Of a DNA stretch of 64,000 nucleotides, positions 1-8,292 are shown piece by piece (the stretch's first letter is position 1; every line of letters starts with the position of its first letter). The DNA is from Hymenobacter jeollabukensis. GTDB taxonomy: Bacteria > Bacteroidota > Bacteroidia > Cytophagales > Hymenobacteraceae. The DNA lies in contig NZ_VAJM01000006.1 in assembly GCF_005771675.1 (NCBI RefSeq), positions 301,784 to 365,783 on the forward strand, in the 5' to 3' direction. A program made the translations under genes and the position numbers. The notes below the pieces were generated by a model, which saw only the letters and a list, made by a program, of their open reading frames with translations, was not told the DNA's origin and did no database searches.

Positions 1-1
1 C

Positions 2-2251
2 TGGGCCCTGCTGCTGGCCCTGATGCTGCCCGCCGCCGCCCGCGCCGACGAAGGCATGTGGCTGCCCCTGCTGCTCAAGCAGCTCAACGAAGCCGACATG
101 CAGCAAAAAGGCCTCAAGCTCTCGGCCGAAGACATTTACTCGGTCAACCGCGGCTCGCTCAAGGATGCCATCGTGCAGTTCGGCGGCGGCTGCACCGGCG
201 AAATTATTTCGAATGAAGGCCTGCTGCTCACCAACCACCACTGCGGCTACGGGCAGATTCAGCAGCACTCGTCGGTGGAAAACGACTACCTCACGAAGGG
301 CTACTGGGCCATGACGCGCGAGCAGGAGTTGCCCAACCCGGGCCTCACCGCCACCTTCATCGTGCGCATGGAAGACGTGACGGCGCCGGTGCTGCAGGGC
401 ATCCCGGCCGGCATTCCGGAAGCCGACCGCGAGAAAATCGTGCTGCAGCGCTCGGCCGAAGTGGCCCAGAAAGCCGTGGCCGGCACGCACTACAAGGCCT
501 TCGTGCGGCCCATGTTCAACGGCGGCGAGTACTACCTTTTCGTGACGGAGGTGTTCGAGGACATCCGCCTCGTGGGCGCCCCGCCGAGCAGCATCGGCAA
601 GTTCGGCGGCGACACCGACAACTGGATGTGGCCCCGCCACACCGGCGACTTTTCGATGTTCCGCATCTACGCCGGCCCCGACAACAAGCCCGCGCCCTAC
701 TCCAAGGCCAACAAGCCCTACGTGCCGCGCCACTCCCTGCCGATTTCGCTCGGCGGCGTGCGCCCCGGCGACTTCACCCTGGTGTTCGGCTTCCCCGGCC
801 GCACCACCGAGTACCTGACCAGCTGGGGCGTGGAGGAAACCTACGCCGTATCGGACCCGGCCAAGGTGAAAATCCGCGACACCAAGCTGCGCATCCTCGA
901 CGCGGACATGAAGGCCTCGGACAAGGTGCGCATTCAGTATGCGGCCAAGTACGCCTCGCTGGCCAACTACTGGAAGAAGTGGATCGGCGAGATGCGCGGG
1001 CTCAAGCGCCTCGACGCGGTGCGCCGCAAGCAGCAGCAGGAGCAGCAGTTCCGCCAGTGGACCCAAGCCGGAGACGCCGCCCGCAAGGCCAGCTACGGGC
1101 AGATTCTGGACCAGCTGGAGCAGCAGTACCGCACCGTGCGCCCCTACGTGCAGGCCCGCGACTACGTGACCGAGGCCGCCCTGGGCATCGAGCTGCTCAG
1201 CTACGCCAACGCCCTGCAGCAGTACGTGGACCTGATCAAAGACAAAGCCCCGCAGGCAGAAATCAACGCGGCGCTGGAAAAAACGCGCAAGGGCACCACC
1301 GGCACCTTCCGCAACATCAACATCGCCACCGACCAGAAGGTGGCCGCCGCCCTGCTGCCCATTTACGCCGAAGGCACGCCCCCGGAGCTGCTGCCCGACT
1401 ACATCAAGGCCCTGCGCAAGCAGAACGCCACGCCCGAAGCCTGGCAGCGCTTCGTGGCCGATGTGTATTCGCGCAGCCGCCTGACCTCGGAGGAAAGCGC
1501 CCAGAAAGTGCTCGACGAGGTGGCCAAGGGCAACGTCAGTGGCATCGTGAACGACCCGGCCTACCAGCTGGTGGCGCCCATTGTGGCTACCTACCGCCAG
1601 AAGGTGCTGCCGACCTACACCCAGGCCCAGGACCAGATTACGCTGCTGCAGCGCACCTACATTGCCGGCCTGCGCGAGCAGCAACCCCAGCGCAAGTTCT
1701 ACCCTGACGCTAACTCCACCCTGCGCGTGGCCTACGGCCAAGTAGCTGGCTACCAGCCCGCCGACGGCGTGCAGTACGATTACTACACCACCCTCGACGG
1801 CATCATGCAGAAGGCCGACCCGACCAACGTGGACTTCGAAATTCCGGCCCGCCTCACGGAGCTGTACGAGAAGAAGGACTACGGCCCCTACGCCGTCAAC
1901 GGCACGGTGCCGGTGGCTTTCACGGCCACCAACCACACCACCGGCGGCAACTCCGGCTCCCCGGTCATCAACGGCCGCGGCGAGCTGATCGGCACCAACT
2001 TCGACCGCAACTGGGAGGGCACCATGTCGGATCTGATGTACGACCCGGACCGCGTACGCAACATCACGCTGGACGTGCGCTACATGCTCTTCGTGGTCGA
2101 CAAGTACGCCGGCGCCACGCACCTGGTGCGCGAAATGAAGCTGGTGAACGGCCCTGGCTCAGCGTCCACGGAAGCCGCCGGCTCCGACGACAAGAAGGCC
2201 AAGAAAACCAAGGTAAAAGTGAAGCGCGAGAAGGCCGCGGCGGTCAACTAA
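2..2251 (+). CDS. S46 family dipeptidyl peptidase, DPP11-like (5' end outside window)
   Basis: Secreted or periplasmic serine exopeptidase that removes dipeptides from oligopeptides. The reading frame is open to the window edge and its first residues (WALLLALMLPAAARA) look like the end of a signal peptide, so the true start lies upstream; an ATG at 23 is internal to it. Counting from that ATG, the catalytic-His motif TNHHCGYGQIQ is at about 70-80 and the catalytic Ser is residue 644 in GGNSGSP. In this family the residue 18 positions after the Ser sets specificity: Gly in DPP7, Arg in DPP11. Here it is Arg662 (NFDRNWEG), which predicts cleavage after Asp or Glu. The C-terminus is a lysine-rich tail. 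A terminator follows directly. Confidence 0.93.
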   Translation, partial: WALLLALMLPAAARADEGMWLPLLLKQLNEADMQQKGLKLSAEDIYSVNRGSLKDAIVQFGGGCTGEIISNEGLLLTNHHCGYGQIQQHSSVENDYLTKGYWAMTREQELPNPGLTATFIVRMEDVTAPVLQGIPAGIPEADREKIVLQRSAEVAQKAVAGTHYKAFVRPMFNGGEYYLFVTEVFEDIRLVGAPPSSIGKFGGDTDNWMWPRHTGDFSMFRIYAGPDNKPAPYSKANKPYVPRHSLPISLGGVRPGDFTLVFGFPGRTTEYLTSWGVEETYAVSDPAKVKIRDTKLRILDADMKASDKVRIQYAAKYASLANYWKKWIGEMRGLKRLDAVRRKQQQEQQFRQWTQAGDAARKASYGQILDQLEQQYRTVRPYVQARDYVTEAALGIELLSYANALQQYVDLIKDKAPQAEINAALEKTRKGTTGTFRNINIATDQKVAAALLPIYAEGTPPELLPDYIKALRKQNATPEAWQRFVADVYSRSRLTSEESAQKVLDEVAKGNVSGIVNDPAYQLVAPIVATYRQKVLPTYTQAQDQITLLQRTYIAGLREQQPQRKFYPDANSTLRVAYGQVAGYQPADGVQYDYYTTLDGIMQKADPTNVDFEIPARLTELYEKKDYGPYAVNGTVPVAFTATNHTTGGNSGSPVINGRGELIGTNFDRNWEGTMSDLMYDPDRVRNITLDVRYMLFVVDKYAGATHLVREMKLVNGPGSASTEAAGSDDKKAKKTKVKVKREKAAAVN

Positions 2252-2273
2252 GCATCCTTTTGCTTATTCATCG

Positions 2274-2307
2274 AAACCCCGGACTTGCCTGCAGGTCCGG
2301 GGTTTTT
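2274..2307 (+). terminator. Rho-independent terminator after the S46 peptidase
   Basis: Hairpin AAACCCCGGAC / GTCCGGGGTTT (2274-2284 and 2295-2305) followed by a short T run, 23 bases after the peptidase stop codon. Confidence 0.8.
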
Positions 2308-2420
2308 GTTGGCGCTACGCCCGTCTGCCGCAGCTGTGGCATCTGCTCTCGCGCTGTCTTGTTGCCCGCGGCCGGCCTTGCGCCGCAGCGCAACGGCCAC
2401 GTAATCGGGGCCGCGTGGCT

Positions 2421-2503
2421 GTGTGATAATTTTGCGGGCACCAGCGAAAAAATATAACAGCCCATGTGATATTTTTTCGCTGGTGCCCGCAAAATTATCA
2501 CAC
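2421..2503. repeat. 35-bp perfect inverted repeat with 13-nt loop
   Basis: Arms at 2421-2455 and 2469-2503 are exact reverse complements over 35 bases, with loop 2456-2468. The sequence is AT-rich with poly-A/poly-T next to the loop, unlike the GC-rich surroundings. It sits between the peptidase and the amidohydrolase, 66 bases before the amidohydrolase ATG. It could be a strong bidirectional terminator, a palindromic mobile unit or a protein-binding site. There is no T tract after the stem on the plus strand, and no second copy was seen in this window. Confidence 0.85.
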
Positions 2504-2569
2504 GCTTCTGGCTGGCTTGCTCATTGGCAACCGTCAAGGACGGTTGCGCCCGAAGCCGTAGCTTGCGGC

Positions 2570-3877
2570 ATGACCCGCTTGCTTCATTACCTGAGTTTGT
2601 GCCTGCTGAGCTGCTTTGCCTTGGCTGGCCCTGCTCACACCCAGGCCCAGTCTGCCGCCACCGCTTCCCCGCTCCTGCTCCAGCCCGCCGCCGTGTTCGA
2701 CGGCCAGGCGCTGCACCCCGGCTGGGCCGTGCTCGTCGAGGGGGAGCGAATCAAGGCCGTGGGTCCGGCCGCGCAACTGGCCGCGCCGGCCGACGCCCGC
2801 GCCGTGCCGTTGCCGGGGCTGACCTTGCTGCCCGGCCTCATCGAAGGCCACGCGCACCTGCTGCTGCACCCCTACAACGAAACCAGCTGGGACGACCAGG
2901 TGCTGCGCGAGTCGCAGGCCCTGCGAGTGGCCCGGGCCACCGCCCACGCCCGGCGCACCCTGCTGGCCGGCTTCACCACCGCCCGCGACCTGGGCACCGA
3001 GGGCGCCGACTACGCCGACGTGGGCCTCAAGCAGGCCATTGACCAGGGCATCATCCCCGGCCCGCGCCTGCTCATTGCCACCCGCGCCCTGGTGGCTACC
3101 GGCTGCTACGGCCCCAGGCTGTCCGTCGACGTGGCGGTGCCGCAGGGCGCGCAAGAAGTCAGCGGCCCCGACGAAATCGTGCGGGCCGTGCGCGAGCAAG
3201 TCAGCCGCGGCGCCGACGTGGTGAAGGTATACGCCGACTACCGCCTGAGCGCGGGCGGCCCCGCGGTGCCCACCTTTTCGCAGGACGAGCTGAACGTGCT
3301 GGTGACCACCGCCCGCGGGCTCGGCCGGCCGGTGGTAGCCCACGCCTCCACGCCCGAGGGCATGCGCCGGGCCACGCTGGCCGGCGTCGAAACCATCGAG
3401 CACGGCGACCAGGGCACGGCGGACGTATTCCGGCTCATGAAGCAACGCGGCGTAGCCCTCTGCCCCACCGTGGCCGCCGGCGACGCCATTTTGCAGTACC
3501 GCGGCTGGCGCAAGGGCCAGGGCCCCGAGCCGGAGCGCATCAGCCAGAAAAAAGCCAGCGTGGCCGCCGCCCGCCGGGCCGGCGTGGCCCTGGTGCTCGG
3601 CGGCGACGTGGGCGTGTTTCCGCACGGCGATAACGCCCGCGAAGCCGAGTTGCTGGTCCGCGAGTACGGCTTCAGCCCCTTGGAAGTGCTGCGCCAGGCC
3701 ACCAGCGGCAACGCCCAGCTACTGCACCTCCCCGACCGCGGCCAGATTCAGCCCGGCCTGCTCGCCGACCTCGTAGCCGTGCCCGGCGACCCGACGCAGG
3801 ACGTGGCCCCGCTGCGGCAGGTGCAGTGGGTAATGAAAGGTGGAGTGGTCTATCTTACTCCGAAAAGCACTAATTGA
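2570..3877 (+). CDS. Secreted amidohydrolase (imidazolonepropionase/prolidase-like)
   Basis: Metal-dependent hydrolase of the amidohydrolase superfamily, 435 residues; known relatives cleave imidazolone or Xaa-Pro-type amide bonds, and the substrate here is unknown. The ATG at 2570 was chosen because it begins a signal peptide (MTRLLHYLSLCLLSCFALAG); an upstream in-frame start would run through the 35-bp inverted repeat. The metal-binding HxH is in LIEGHAHLL (His94, His96). A Lys in DVVKVYAD, further His residues in VVAHAS and TIEHGDQGT, and Asp in LGGDVGVFPHG complete the expected metal/active-site set. The end is the usual composite domain (GLLADLVAVPGDP). A low-GC orphan gene starts 3 bases downstream. 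Confidence 0.88.
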   Translation: MTRLLHYLSLCLLSCFALAGPAHTQAQSAATASPLLLQPAAVFDGQALHPGWAVLVEGERIKAVGPAAQLAAPADARAVPLPGLTLLPGLIEGHAHLLLHPYNETSWDDQVLRESQALRVARATAHARRTLLAGFTTARDLGTEGADYADVGLKQAIDQGIIPGPRLLIATRALVATGCYGPRLSVDVAVPQGAQEVSGPDEIVRAVREQVSRGADVVKVYADYRLSAGGPAVPTFSQDELNVLVTTARGLGRPVVAHASTPEGMRRATLAGVETIEHGDQGTADVFRLMKQRGVALCPTVAAGDAILQYRGWRKGQGPEPERISQKKASVAAARRAGVALVLGGDVGVFPHGDNAREAELLVREYGFSPLEVLRQATSGNAQLLHLPDRGQIQPGLLADLVAVPGDPTQDVAPLRQVQWVMKGGVVYLTPKSTN

Positions 3878-3880
3878 CGG

Positions 3881-4324
3881 ATGGAACAGCAAAACTTCCT
3901 GCAGTCCATAGCTTACGCCTTACCACACTTTGCTCACCCCAATGCTACTGAGCAGAGCGTTTATGATGCACTAATCGCCTACGGCATCGATTCCTCGTTA
4001 GCAGAACGCATTATCATATTCACTCCTACTGCTTTTGGCAGGGTACTGATGCGGCATTTGGCACTAGCCTTCCCATCTACTTACCGCATTGAAAACGAGG
4101 CCGGCCAGCTCACAGATAGTCTGCTTTTAGCCGAGGAACCCGTGTTTTGCGCCGCGCTGCAACTGGCTGTTCACCTTGCTGATGCAGATGAATGGCAATC
4201 AGATATTCACGACGAAGTAGCTTATTGGAGCGCGGAAGCAGGTGTTGTCAGTCAAGCTTTGGTCGAAGGCTATAATCCGCAGGACCTTAAGCTCCAAGAG
4301 TTAATTGTGCACTGGCATGTTTAA
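3881..4324 (+). CDS. Hypothetical protein, low-GC orphan
   Basis: A 147-residue soluble protein that I do not recognise. It is mostly alpha-helical by composition, acidic, with no signal peptide or membrane segment. It begins 3 bases after the amidohydrolase stop, so it may be co-transcribed. Its base composition is plainly lower in GC than both neighbours (many A/T-ending codons such as tta, gat, aat), which suggests recent acquisition. It ends before a strong 24-bp hairpin shared with the convergent glycosyltransferase gene. Confidence 0.65.
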   Translation: MEQQNFLQSIAYALPHFAHPNATEQSVYDALIAYGIDSSLAERIIIFTPTAFGRVLMRHLALAFPSTYRIENEAGQLTDSLLLAEEPVFCAALQLAVHLADADEWQSDIHDEVAYWSAEAGVVSQALVEGYNPQDLKLQELIVHWHV

Positions 4325-4371
4325 CTGTATCTGATGGCAGTAGCGCACTGTAGCTTGGCATTGTAGTTATA

Positions 4372-4422
4372 GTTAAACGCAGTGGTCCGACGACTTTGAG
4401 TCGTCGGACCACTGCGTTTAAC
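4372..4422. terminator. Bidirectional hairpin terminator, 24-bp stem
   Basis: Arms 4372-4395 and 4399-4422 are perfectly complementary with a 3-nt loop (TTG). It lies between two convergent genes. The glycosyltransferase stop codon (4418-4420 on the minus strand) is inside the stem. Confidence 0.8.
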
Positions 4423-5182
4423 CCGGCCGTTCCACCCCCAGCTCCTTCAACTGCGCGGCGTACTTGTCGTAAATCACCTGCAGGTCGGCGCCGTGCTTGG
4501 CCGCGTCCACGCCGATGCTCACGTTGGCGCGGTGGAAGCGGTGCAGGTGGCTCAGGTGCGGGCAGATAACGGGCAGGTGCCCGGCCAGCAGAAAGCGCAC
4601 GTAGAGGTCCAGGTCTTCGGCCATGCGCAGTTGCTCGTCGTAACCGCCCACCTCATCGAAGAGGCGGCGGCTGTAGCACACGTTGCCCTGGATGAAGTGC
4701 TCAGCTTTGAAGATGGCCTCCAGCATCTTGACGGGCGTGTCGAAGCGCCAGGCGTAGTAATCCTCGCCGGGCAGGTAGCGGCGCTCCTCGTCCACGCGCA
4801 GGAAGTCGGCCACCAGCCACTGCCGCTCCGGATTTGCCTCGATCTGGGCGCCGTAATGGTAGAGGCAGCGCTGCAGCAGCAGGTCGTCGTCGTCGAGGGG
4901 CACCAGCCAGGCGGCGGGGTCGGTTTCTTTTATCAGCTGGTTGCGGGCCGGGCCGGGCAGCAGGCGCTCCGGGCCCCGGTGCTGCCAGGTGCGGATGGGC
5001 GGGCCCTGCCAACCGCTGGCTTCGGCCAGGAAGGCGGCCGTGCCGTCGGTGCAGGCGTTGTCGAGGATGAAGTGCTGATACTGAGCGTCGAGCGGGGCCA
5101 GCACGCTGGCGCGCACGCTCTGCACGGCCTCGGGCAGAAAGGCGGCCCGGTTGTGCGTGGGGGTGATGACGGCGAATTGCAT
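4418..5182 (-). CDS. Glycosyltransferase family 2 protein
   Basis: Cytoplasmic GT-A-fold glycosyltransferase of 254 residues that would add a sugar from a nucleotide donor to a glycan or other acceptor; donor and acceptor are unknown. The start MQFAVITPTHNRAAFLPEAV is the classical family-2 N-terminus. A nucleotide/metal-binding acidic cluster follows in WLVPLDDDDLLL, and GGYDEQLRMAEDLDLYVRFL carries the acceptor-side ED motif. No membrane helix is present. It stands alone, divergent from the YCII-like gene, so it is not part of an obvious polysaccharide operon here. The FkbM methyltransferase, another glycan-type enzyme, lies about 20 kb away. Confidence 0.9.
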   Translation of the reverse strand: MQFAVITPTHNRAAFLPEAVQSVRASVLAPLDAQYQHFILDNACTDGTAAFLAEASGWQGPPIRTWQHRGPERLLPGPARNQLIKETDPAAWLVPLDDDDLLLQRCLYHYGAQIEANPERQWLVADFLRVDEERRYLPGEDYYAWRFDTPVKMLEAIFKAEHFIQGNVCYSRRLFDEVGGYDEQLRMAEDLDLYVRFLLAGHLPVICPHLSHLHRFHRANVSIGVDAAKHGADLQVIYDKYAAQLKELGVERPG

Positions 5183-5294
5183 ACGGGCTGCTTGTTCGGG
5201 CGCGGAGGAAAAAAGTTGCCTTTCCGGGGCACTGGTCAACCTTCGGGCGGCGGCTGGCGTTAATCCGGGCAACCCTTCCCGCCGCCGCATTCCT

Positions 5295-5594
5295 ATGGGC
5301 TTGTACGTCGTTACGCTCCGCTTACCCGATTCCTTCGACGAGGAATTCGTTGCCCTGATTCCGCGCCACCGGGCATTCATCAACAGCCTCATCGAGGAAA
5401 ACGTTATCCTTTCCTACGCCATCAGCGCCGACCGCTCGCGCGGCTGGGTGACCATGCACGGGGCCACCCCCGAGGCCGTGCGCGGCGTGGTGGAGCAGTT
5501 TCCGCTGTACCGGTTTTTGCAGGGCATCGAGGTCGACGAGCTGTTCGTGTTCGACAGCACGGCCACGCGCCTGCCCAAAATCAGCCTGAACTAA
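5295..5594 (+). CDS. YCII-like (dimeric alpha/beta barrel) protein
   Basis: A 99-residue protein resembling the YCII/muconolactone-isomerase-like ferredoxin-fold family: a strand (GLYVVTLRLP), a helix with HRAFINSLIEENVILSYA and a late strand VDELFVFDS. Family members are small dimeric proteins, often of unknown role. The ATG at 5295 was chosen because the family starts with such a short strand; an earlier in-frame start would overlap the divergent glycosyltransferase. The substrate is not predictable. Confidence 0.6.
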   Translation: MGLYVVTLRLPDSFDEEFVALIPRHRAFINSLIEENVILSYAISADRSRGWVTMHGATPEAVRGVVEQFPLYRFLQGIEVDELFVFDSTATRLPKISLN

Positions 5595-5683
5595 CTTCCG
5601 CCGGCCCGACGTTCCGCTAGTCCGAAGACCGGTTGCCGGCGGCCGACGCCGGCCGCGCCCCGGGCCCATTCGCTTTGCCTTTC

Positions 5684-6088
5684 ATGCAGTCCCTTTTGTC
5701 GCTTCCCTATCTTTCCGTGTACCTGCACCCCGGTCCGGCGCCCGTGCTCGAAGCCCAATGGCGGGGCTTTGCCACCAGCGCCGAGTTTCGGGCGGCCATC
5801 GGGCAGCTGCTGCAGCTCGGGCTGGCGCACCGCGTCCGGGGCTGGCTGGCCGACGACCGGCAGCTCGGCGCCGTGCGCCCCCGCGACCTGGAATGGTCGC
5901 GCCAGGAGCTGCTGGGGGGCCTGAGCCGCGCCGGCCTGCGGCGCTTCGCCCTCATCGAGTCGACGGAGGCGCTGAACCGCCACACCATTGCCGCCATGTA
6001 CGAACGGGCCACGGCCGCCGTCGGCTTCGACATCCGCCGTTTCGACGCCCTCGGGCCGGCCCGCGCCTGGGCGGCGGGCGGCGAATAG
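5684..6088 (+). CDS. Hypothetical protein, STAS/SpoIIAA-like
   Basis: A 134-residue soluble protein. The pattern of an N-terminal strand (YLSVYLHPGP), WRGFATSAEFRAAI, then RGWLADDRQLGAVRPRDLEW and FALIESTEALNRHTIAAMYE resembles the small STAS/SpoIIAA-like proteins that are common in Hymenobacter and relatives. Role unknown. The ATG at 5684 starts the homologous-looking region, with a CTTTG box 6 bases upstream (5673-5677). Confidence 0.5.
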   Translation: MQSLLSLPYLSVYLHPGPAPVLEAQWRGFATSAEFRAAIGQLLQLGLAHRVRGWLADDRQLGAVRPRDLEWSRQELLGGLSRAGLRRFALIESTEALNRHTIAAMYERATAAVGFDIRRFDALGPARAWAAGGE

Positions 6089-6166
6089 CCGGGTTGTTGC
6101 GGACTCTGCGTAGCTTACTCCCTGTATTCCTCCCCCGCTCCTTCCACTCTGAGCTTTTCTCCCCGC

Positions 6167-7027
6167 ATGATGTCCCTGTTGCTCTGGCCGCTGAGCCTGC
6201 TGGCTCTGTTTCCTCCGGTCACCGCACCGCCACCTCCCCCCCCGGCGCCCGCCGAGGCCCCCACCACCGATGCCCTGCTCACGCGCTTGGGCACGGCCAT
6301 CAGCAAGCTGCAAACCCTGCGCTGCAACGTGAAAGCCAGCGAGCGGCACCCCGACGGCTACCAGCAGGCCCGCACGCTGATGAAAATTGCCACCAGCCCC
6401 CTGCGCATCTACCTGCGCAATCAGAAGGGCATCGAGGTGCTCTACGTGCAGGGCCAGAACAACGGCGACGCCTGGGTGTACCCGGCCAAGTTTCCCTACG
6501 TCACCATCAGCCTCGACCCCAACGGCTCGCTGATGCACCGCAACCAGCACCACTCCGTGCTCGACGCGGGCTACGGCGTCATTGCCGATTTGATCCGCAT
6601 TCCGCCGCAGCGCTCCGAGGCCTACCGCCGCTCGTTCCGCTACCAGGGCGACACCACCATTCAGGGCCGCCCCTGCTACCTGCTGCGCTCCGACTTCCCG
6701 CAGTTTCGCTACATCAGCTACAAAACCACCGGCGGCGAAACCGCCGCCAAGATTGCCGAACGCTTCGGCTGCGGCGAATACCGCATTGCCCAGCGCAACG
6801 ACATCGGCTACGAGGACGTGCTGCCCGAGGGCAAAACCCTGCAGGTGCCCAACGCCTACGGCCGCCGCACCATCCTCTGCGTCGACCAGAAGCTGATGCT
6901 GCCCCTGGCCGTAGCCGTGTGGGACGACAAAGGCCTGTTCGAGTCCTTCGAGTTTTCGCAGGTAGTCCCCAATCAGCCCATCCCGCCGGCTGAGTTCAGC
7001 AAGGATTACAAGGACTACAAGTTCTGA
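6167..7027 (+). CDS. DUF1571 domain-containing exported protein
   Basis: A 286-residue protein with an N-terminal hydrophobic signal (MMSLLLWPLSLLALFPP) followed by a Pro-rich linker and a DUF1571-type domain, a LolA/LolB-like beta structure predicted to lie in the periplasm. Family hallmarks visible are TLMKIATSPLRIYLR, VLYVQGQNNGDAWVYP and the C-terminal FSKDYKDYKF. The molecular role of DUF1571 is unknown; LolA-like folds usually bind lipids. A transposon-like repeat starts 14 bases after the stop codon. Confidence 0.85.
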   Translation: MMSLLLWPLSLLALFPPVTAPPPPPPAPAEAPTTDALLTRLGTAISKLQTLRCNVKASERHPDGYQQARTLMKIATSPLRIYLRNQKGIEVLYVQGQNNGDAWVYPAKFPYVTISLDPNGSLMHRNQHHSVLDAGYGVIADLIRIPPQRSEAYRRSFRYQGDTTIQGRPCYLLRSDFPQFRYISYKTTGGETAAKIAERFGCGEYRIAQRNDIGYEDVLPEGKTLQVPNAYGRRTILCVDQKLMLPLAVAVWDDKGLFESFEFSQVVPNQPIPPAEFSKDYKDYKF

Positions 7028-7041
7028 CGGCCGCACTGGCA

Positions 7042-7211
7042 GTCATTGCGAGGCGCAGCCGCAGCAATCTTTCCTCCACTAGCACTGCCGCCTCAACTGG
7101 CAGAAACCGAAAACAGCACCGCCAGAAACTGCAGCTACCAGTTTCGGGCGGTGCTCATTTTGGGGTTGGCACGTTGGCCAGGACCGATTGCTTCGCTTCG
7201 CTCGCAACGAC
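7042..7211. repeat. MITE-like dispersed repeat, copy 1
   Basis: About 170 bases bounded by imperfect inverted ends: GTCATTGCGAGGCGCAGC at the left and the reverse complement of GTCGTTGCGAGCGAAGCG at the right. The core (AACTGGCAGAAACCGAAAAC and flanks) is shared with the second copy at 41393-41574. No coding content was recognised. Confidence 0.75.
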
Positions 7212-7228
7212 TGCAGGATGAACCGACG

Positions 7229-7280
7229 TAATCGTCCACAAAATCCGTGTAATCCGACAAATCCGTCGAATCCGTGGTTA
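7229..7280 (-). repeat. Stop-codon-adjacent GGATT repeat, copy a
   Basis: Read on the minus strand, the repeat is TAA-CCACGGATT followed by further GGATT-containing 9-mers and ends in GACGATTA. Its first three bases are the stop codon of the reductase gene. The same unit in the same orientation follows two other genes (11497-11547, 11748-11801). Confidence 0.8.
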
Positions 7281-8153
7281 CCGACGCATGGTTTTCTCGA
7301 TCATGTCCCACATGTCCGAGGTCAGCAGCTCCAGCTTGTTGAACTCGCCGGCCCCGTTCAGCCACTCGCCGCCGTCGATGGTCACGACCTCCCCGTTGAT
7401 GTAGCTGGCGAAATCCGAGACCAGGAAGGCGGCTAGGTTGGCCAGCTCCTGGTGCGAGCCCACGCGCTTGAGCGGCACCGAGGCGGCCGGGTCGAGCTTG
7501 GAGGCCAGCGGCTCGGGAAACAGCCGGCTCCAGGCGCCCTCCGTCGGGAACGGGCCGGGCGCAATGGCCACTGAGCGGATGCCGTACTTGGCCCACTCCA
7601 CGGCCAGGGAGCGGGTGAGGGCCAGCACGCCGGCCTTGGCCGTGGCCGAGGGCACGACGAAGGCCGAGCCGACGGAAGCGTAGGTCGTGACGATGTTCAG
7701 AATGGTGCCGGGCTGCTGCTCCTTGATCCAGTGCTTGCCCACGGCCAGGGTGCAGTTATAGCTGCCCTTCAGCACGATGTCGACGATGACGTCGAAGGCC
7801 TTGTTCGACAGCCGCTCGGTGGGGCTGATGAAGTTGCCGGCGGCGTTGTTGACCAGCACGTCGATGCGGCCGAATTCCTCGATGGTGCGGGCCACCAGCT
7901 TCTCCACCTCGTCGTACTTGCGCACGTCGCACTGCACGGCCAGCACCTTGCCGCCCGTTTGGGTGCGCAGCTCGGCGGCGGTGGCTTCCAGCACGTCAAG
8001 CTTGCGGGAGCTGATGACCACGTTGGCCCCGAGCTGCAGGAAGTAGGTGGTCATGGCGCGGCCCAGGCCGGTGCCGCCGCCGGTGACGATGATGGTTTTA
8101 CCGTCGAGGGCGCCGTCGCGCAGCATGGGTTGGGCGTAAGGGGCAGTTGCCAT
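7278..8153 (-). CDS. SDR oxidoreductase, 2,4-dienoyl-CoA reductase (DECR) type
   Basis: NAD(P)H-dependent short-chain dehydrogenase of 291 residues, closest by motif to the DECR branch, which reduces 2,4-dienoyl-CoA esters during beta-oxidation of unsaturated fatty acids. The cofactor motif TGGGTGLG is at about 24-31 and NNAAGNF at 102-108. The catalytic region is YASVGSAFVVPSATAK (Tyr158, Ser169, Lys173), with the Tyr upstream of the Ser as in DECR rather than the usual YxxxK order. GAWSRLFP and ELANLAAFLVSDFASYINGE are also DECR-like. The start MATAPYAQ at 8153 was chosen over upstream in-frame ATGs that would overlap the divergent gene. Its stop codon begins a dispersed repeat. Confidence 0.88.
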   Translation of the reverse strand: MATAPYAQPMLRDGALDGKTIIVTGGGTGLGRAMTTYFLQLGANVVISSRKLDVLEATAAELRTQTGGKVLAVQCDVRKYDEVEKLVARTIEEFGRIDVLVNNAAGNFISPTERLSNKAFDVIVDIVLKGSYNCTLAVGKHWIKEQQPGTILNIVTTYASVGSAFVVPSATAKAGVLALTRSLAVEWAKYGIRSVAIAPGPFPTEGAWSRLFPEPLASKLDPAASVPLKRVGSHQELANLAAFLVSDFASYINGEVVTIDGGEWLNGAGEFNKLELLTSDMWDMIEKTMRR

Positions 8154-8292
8154 TGAGTTCGGGGGTTGAGGTGGGAGTTGCGGTGCCGCAAGAACGGCAT
8201 TTGCCGGAAATTGTATGCATGCCGCGTACTTTTCCCGCCGTTGCAGCCGGCATATTACCGATTGTTTCGCGGCGGACACAGTTCTTTGCGCC

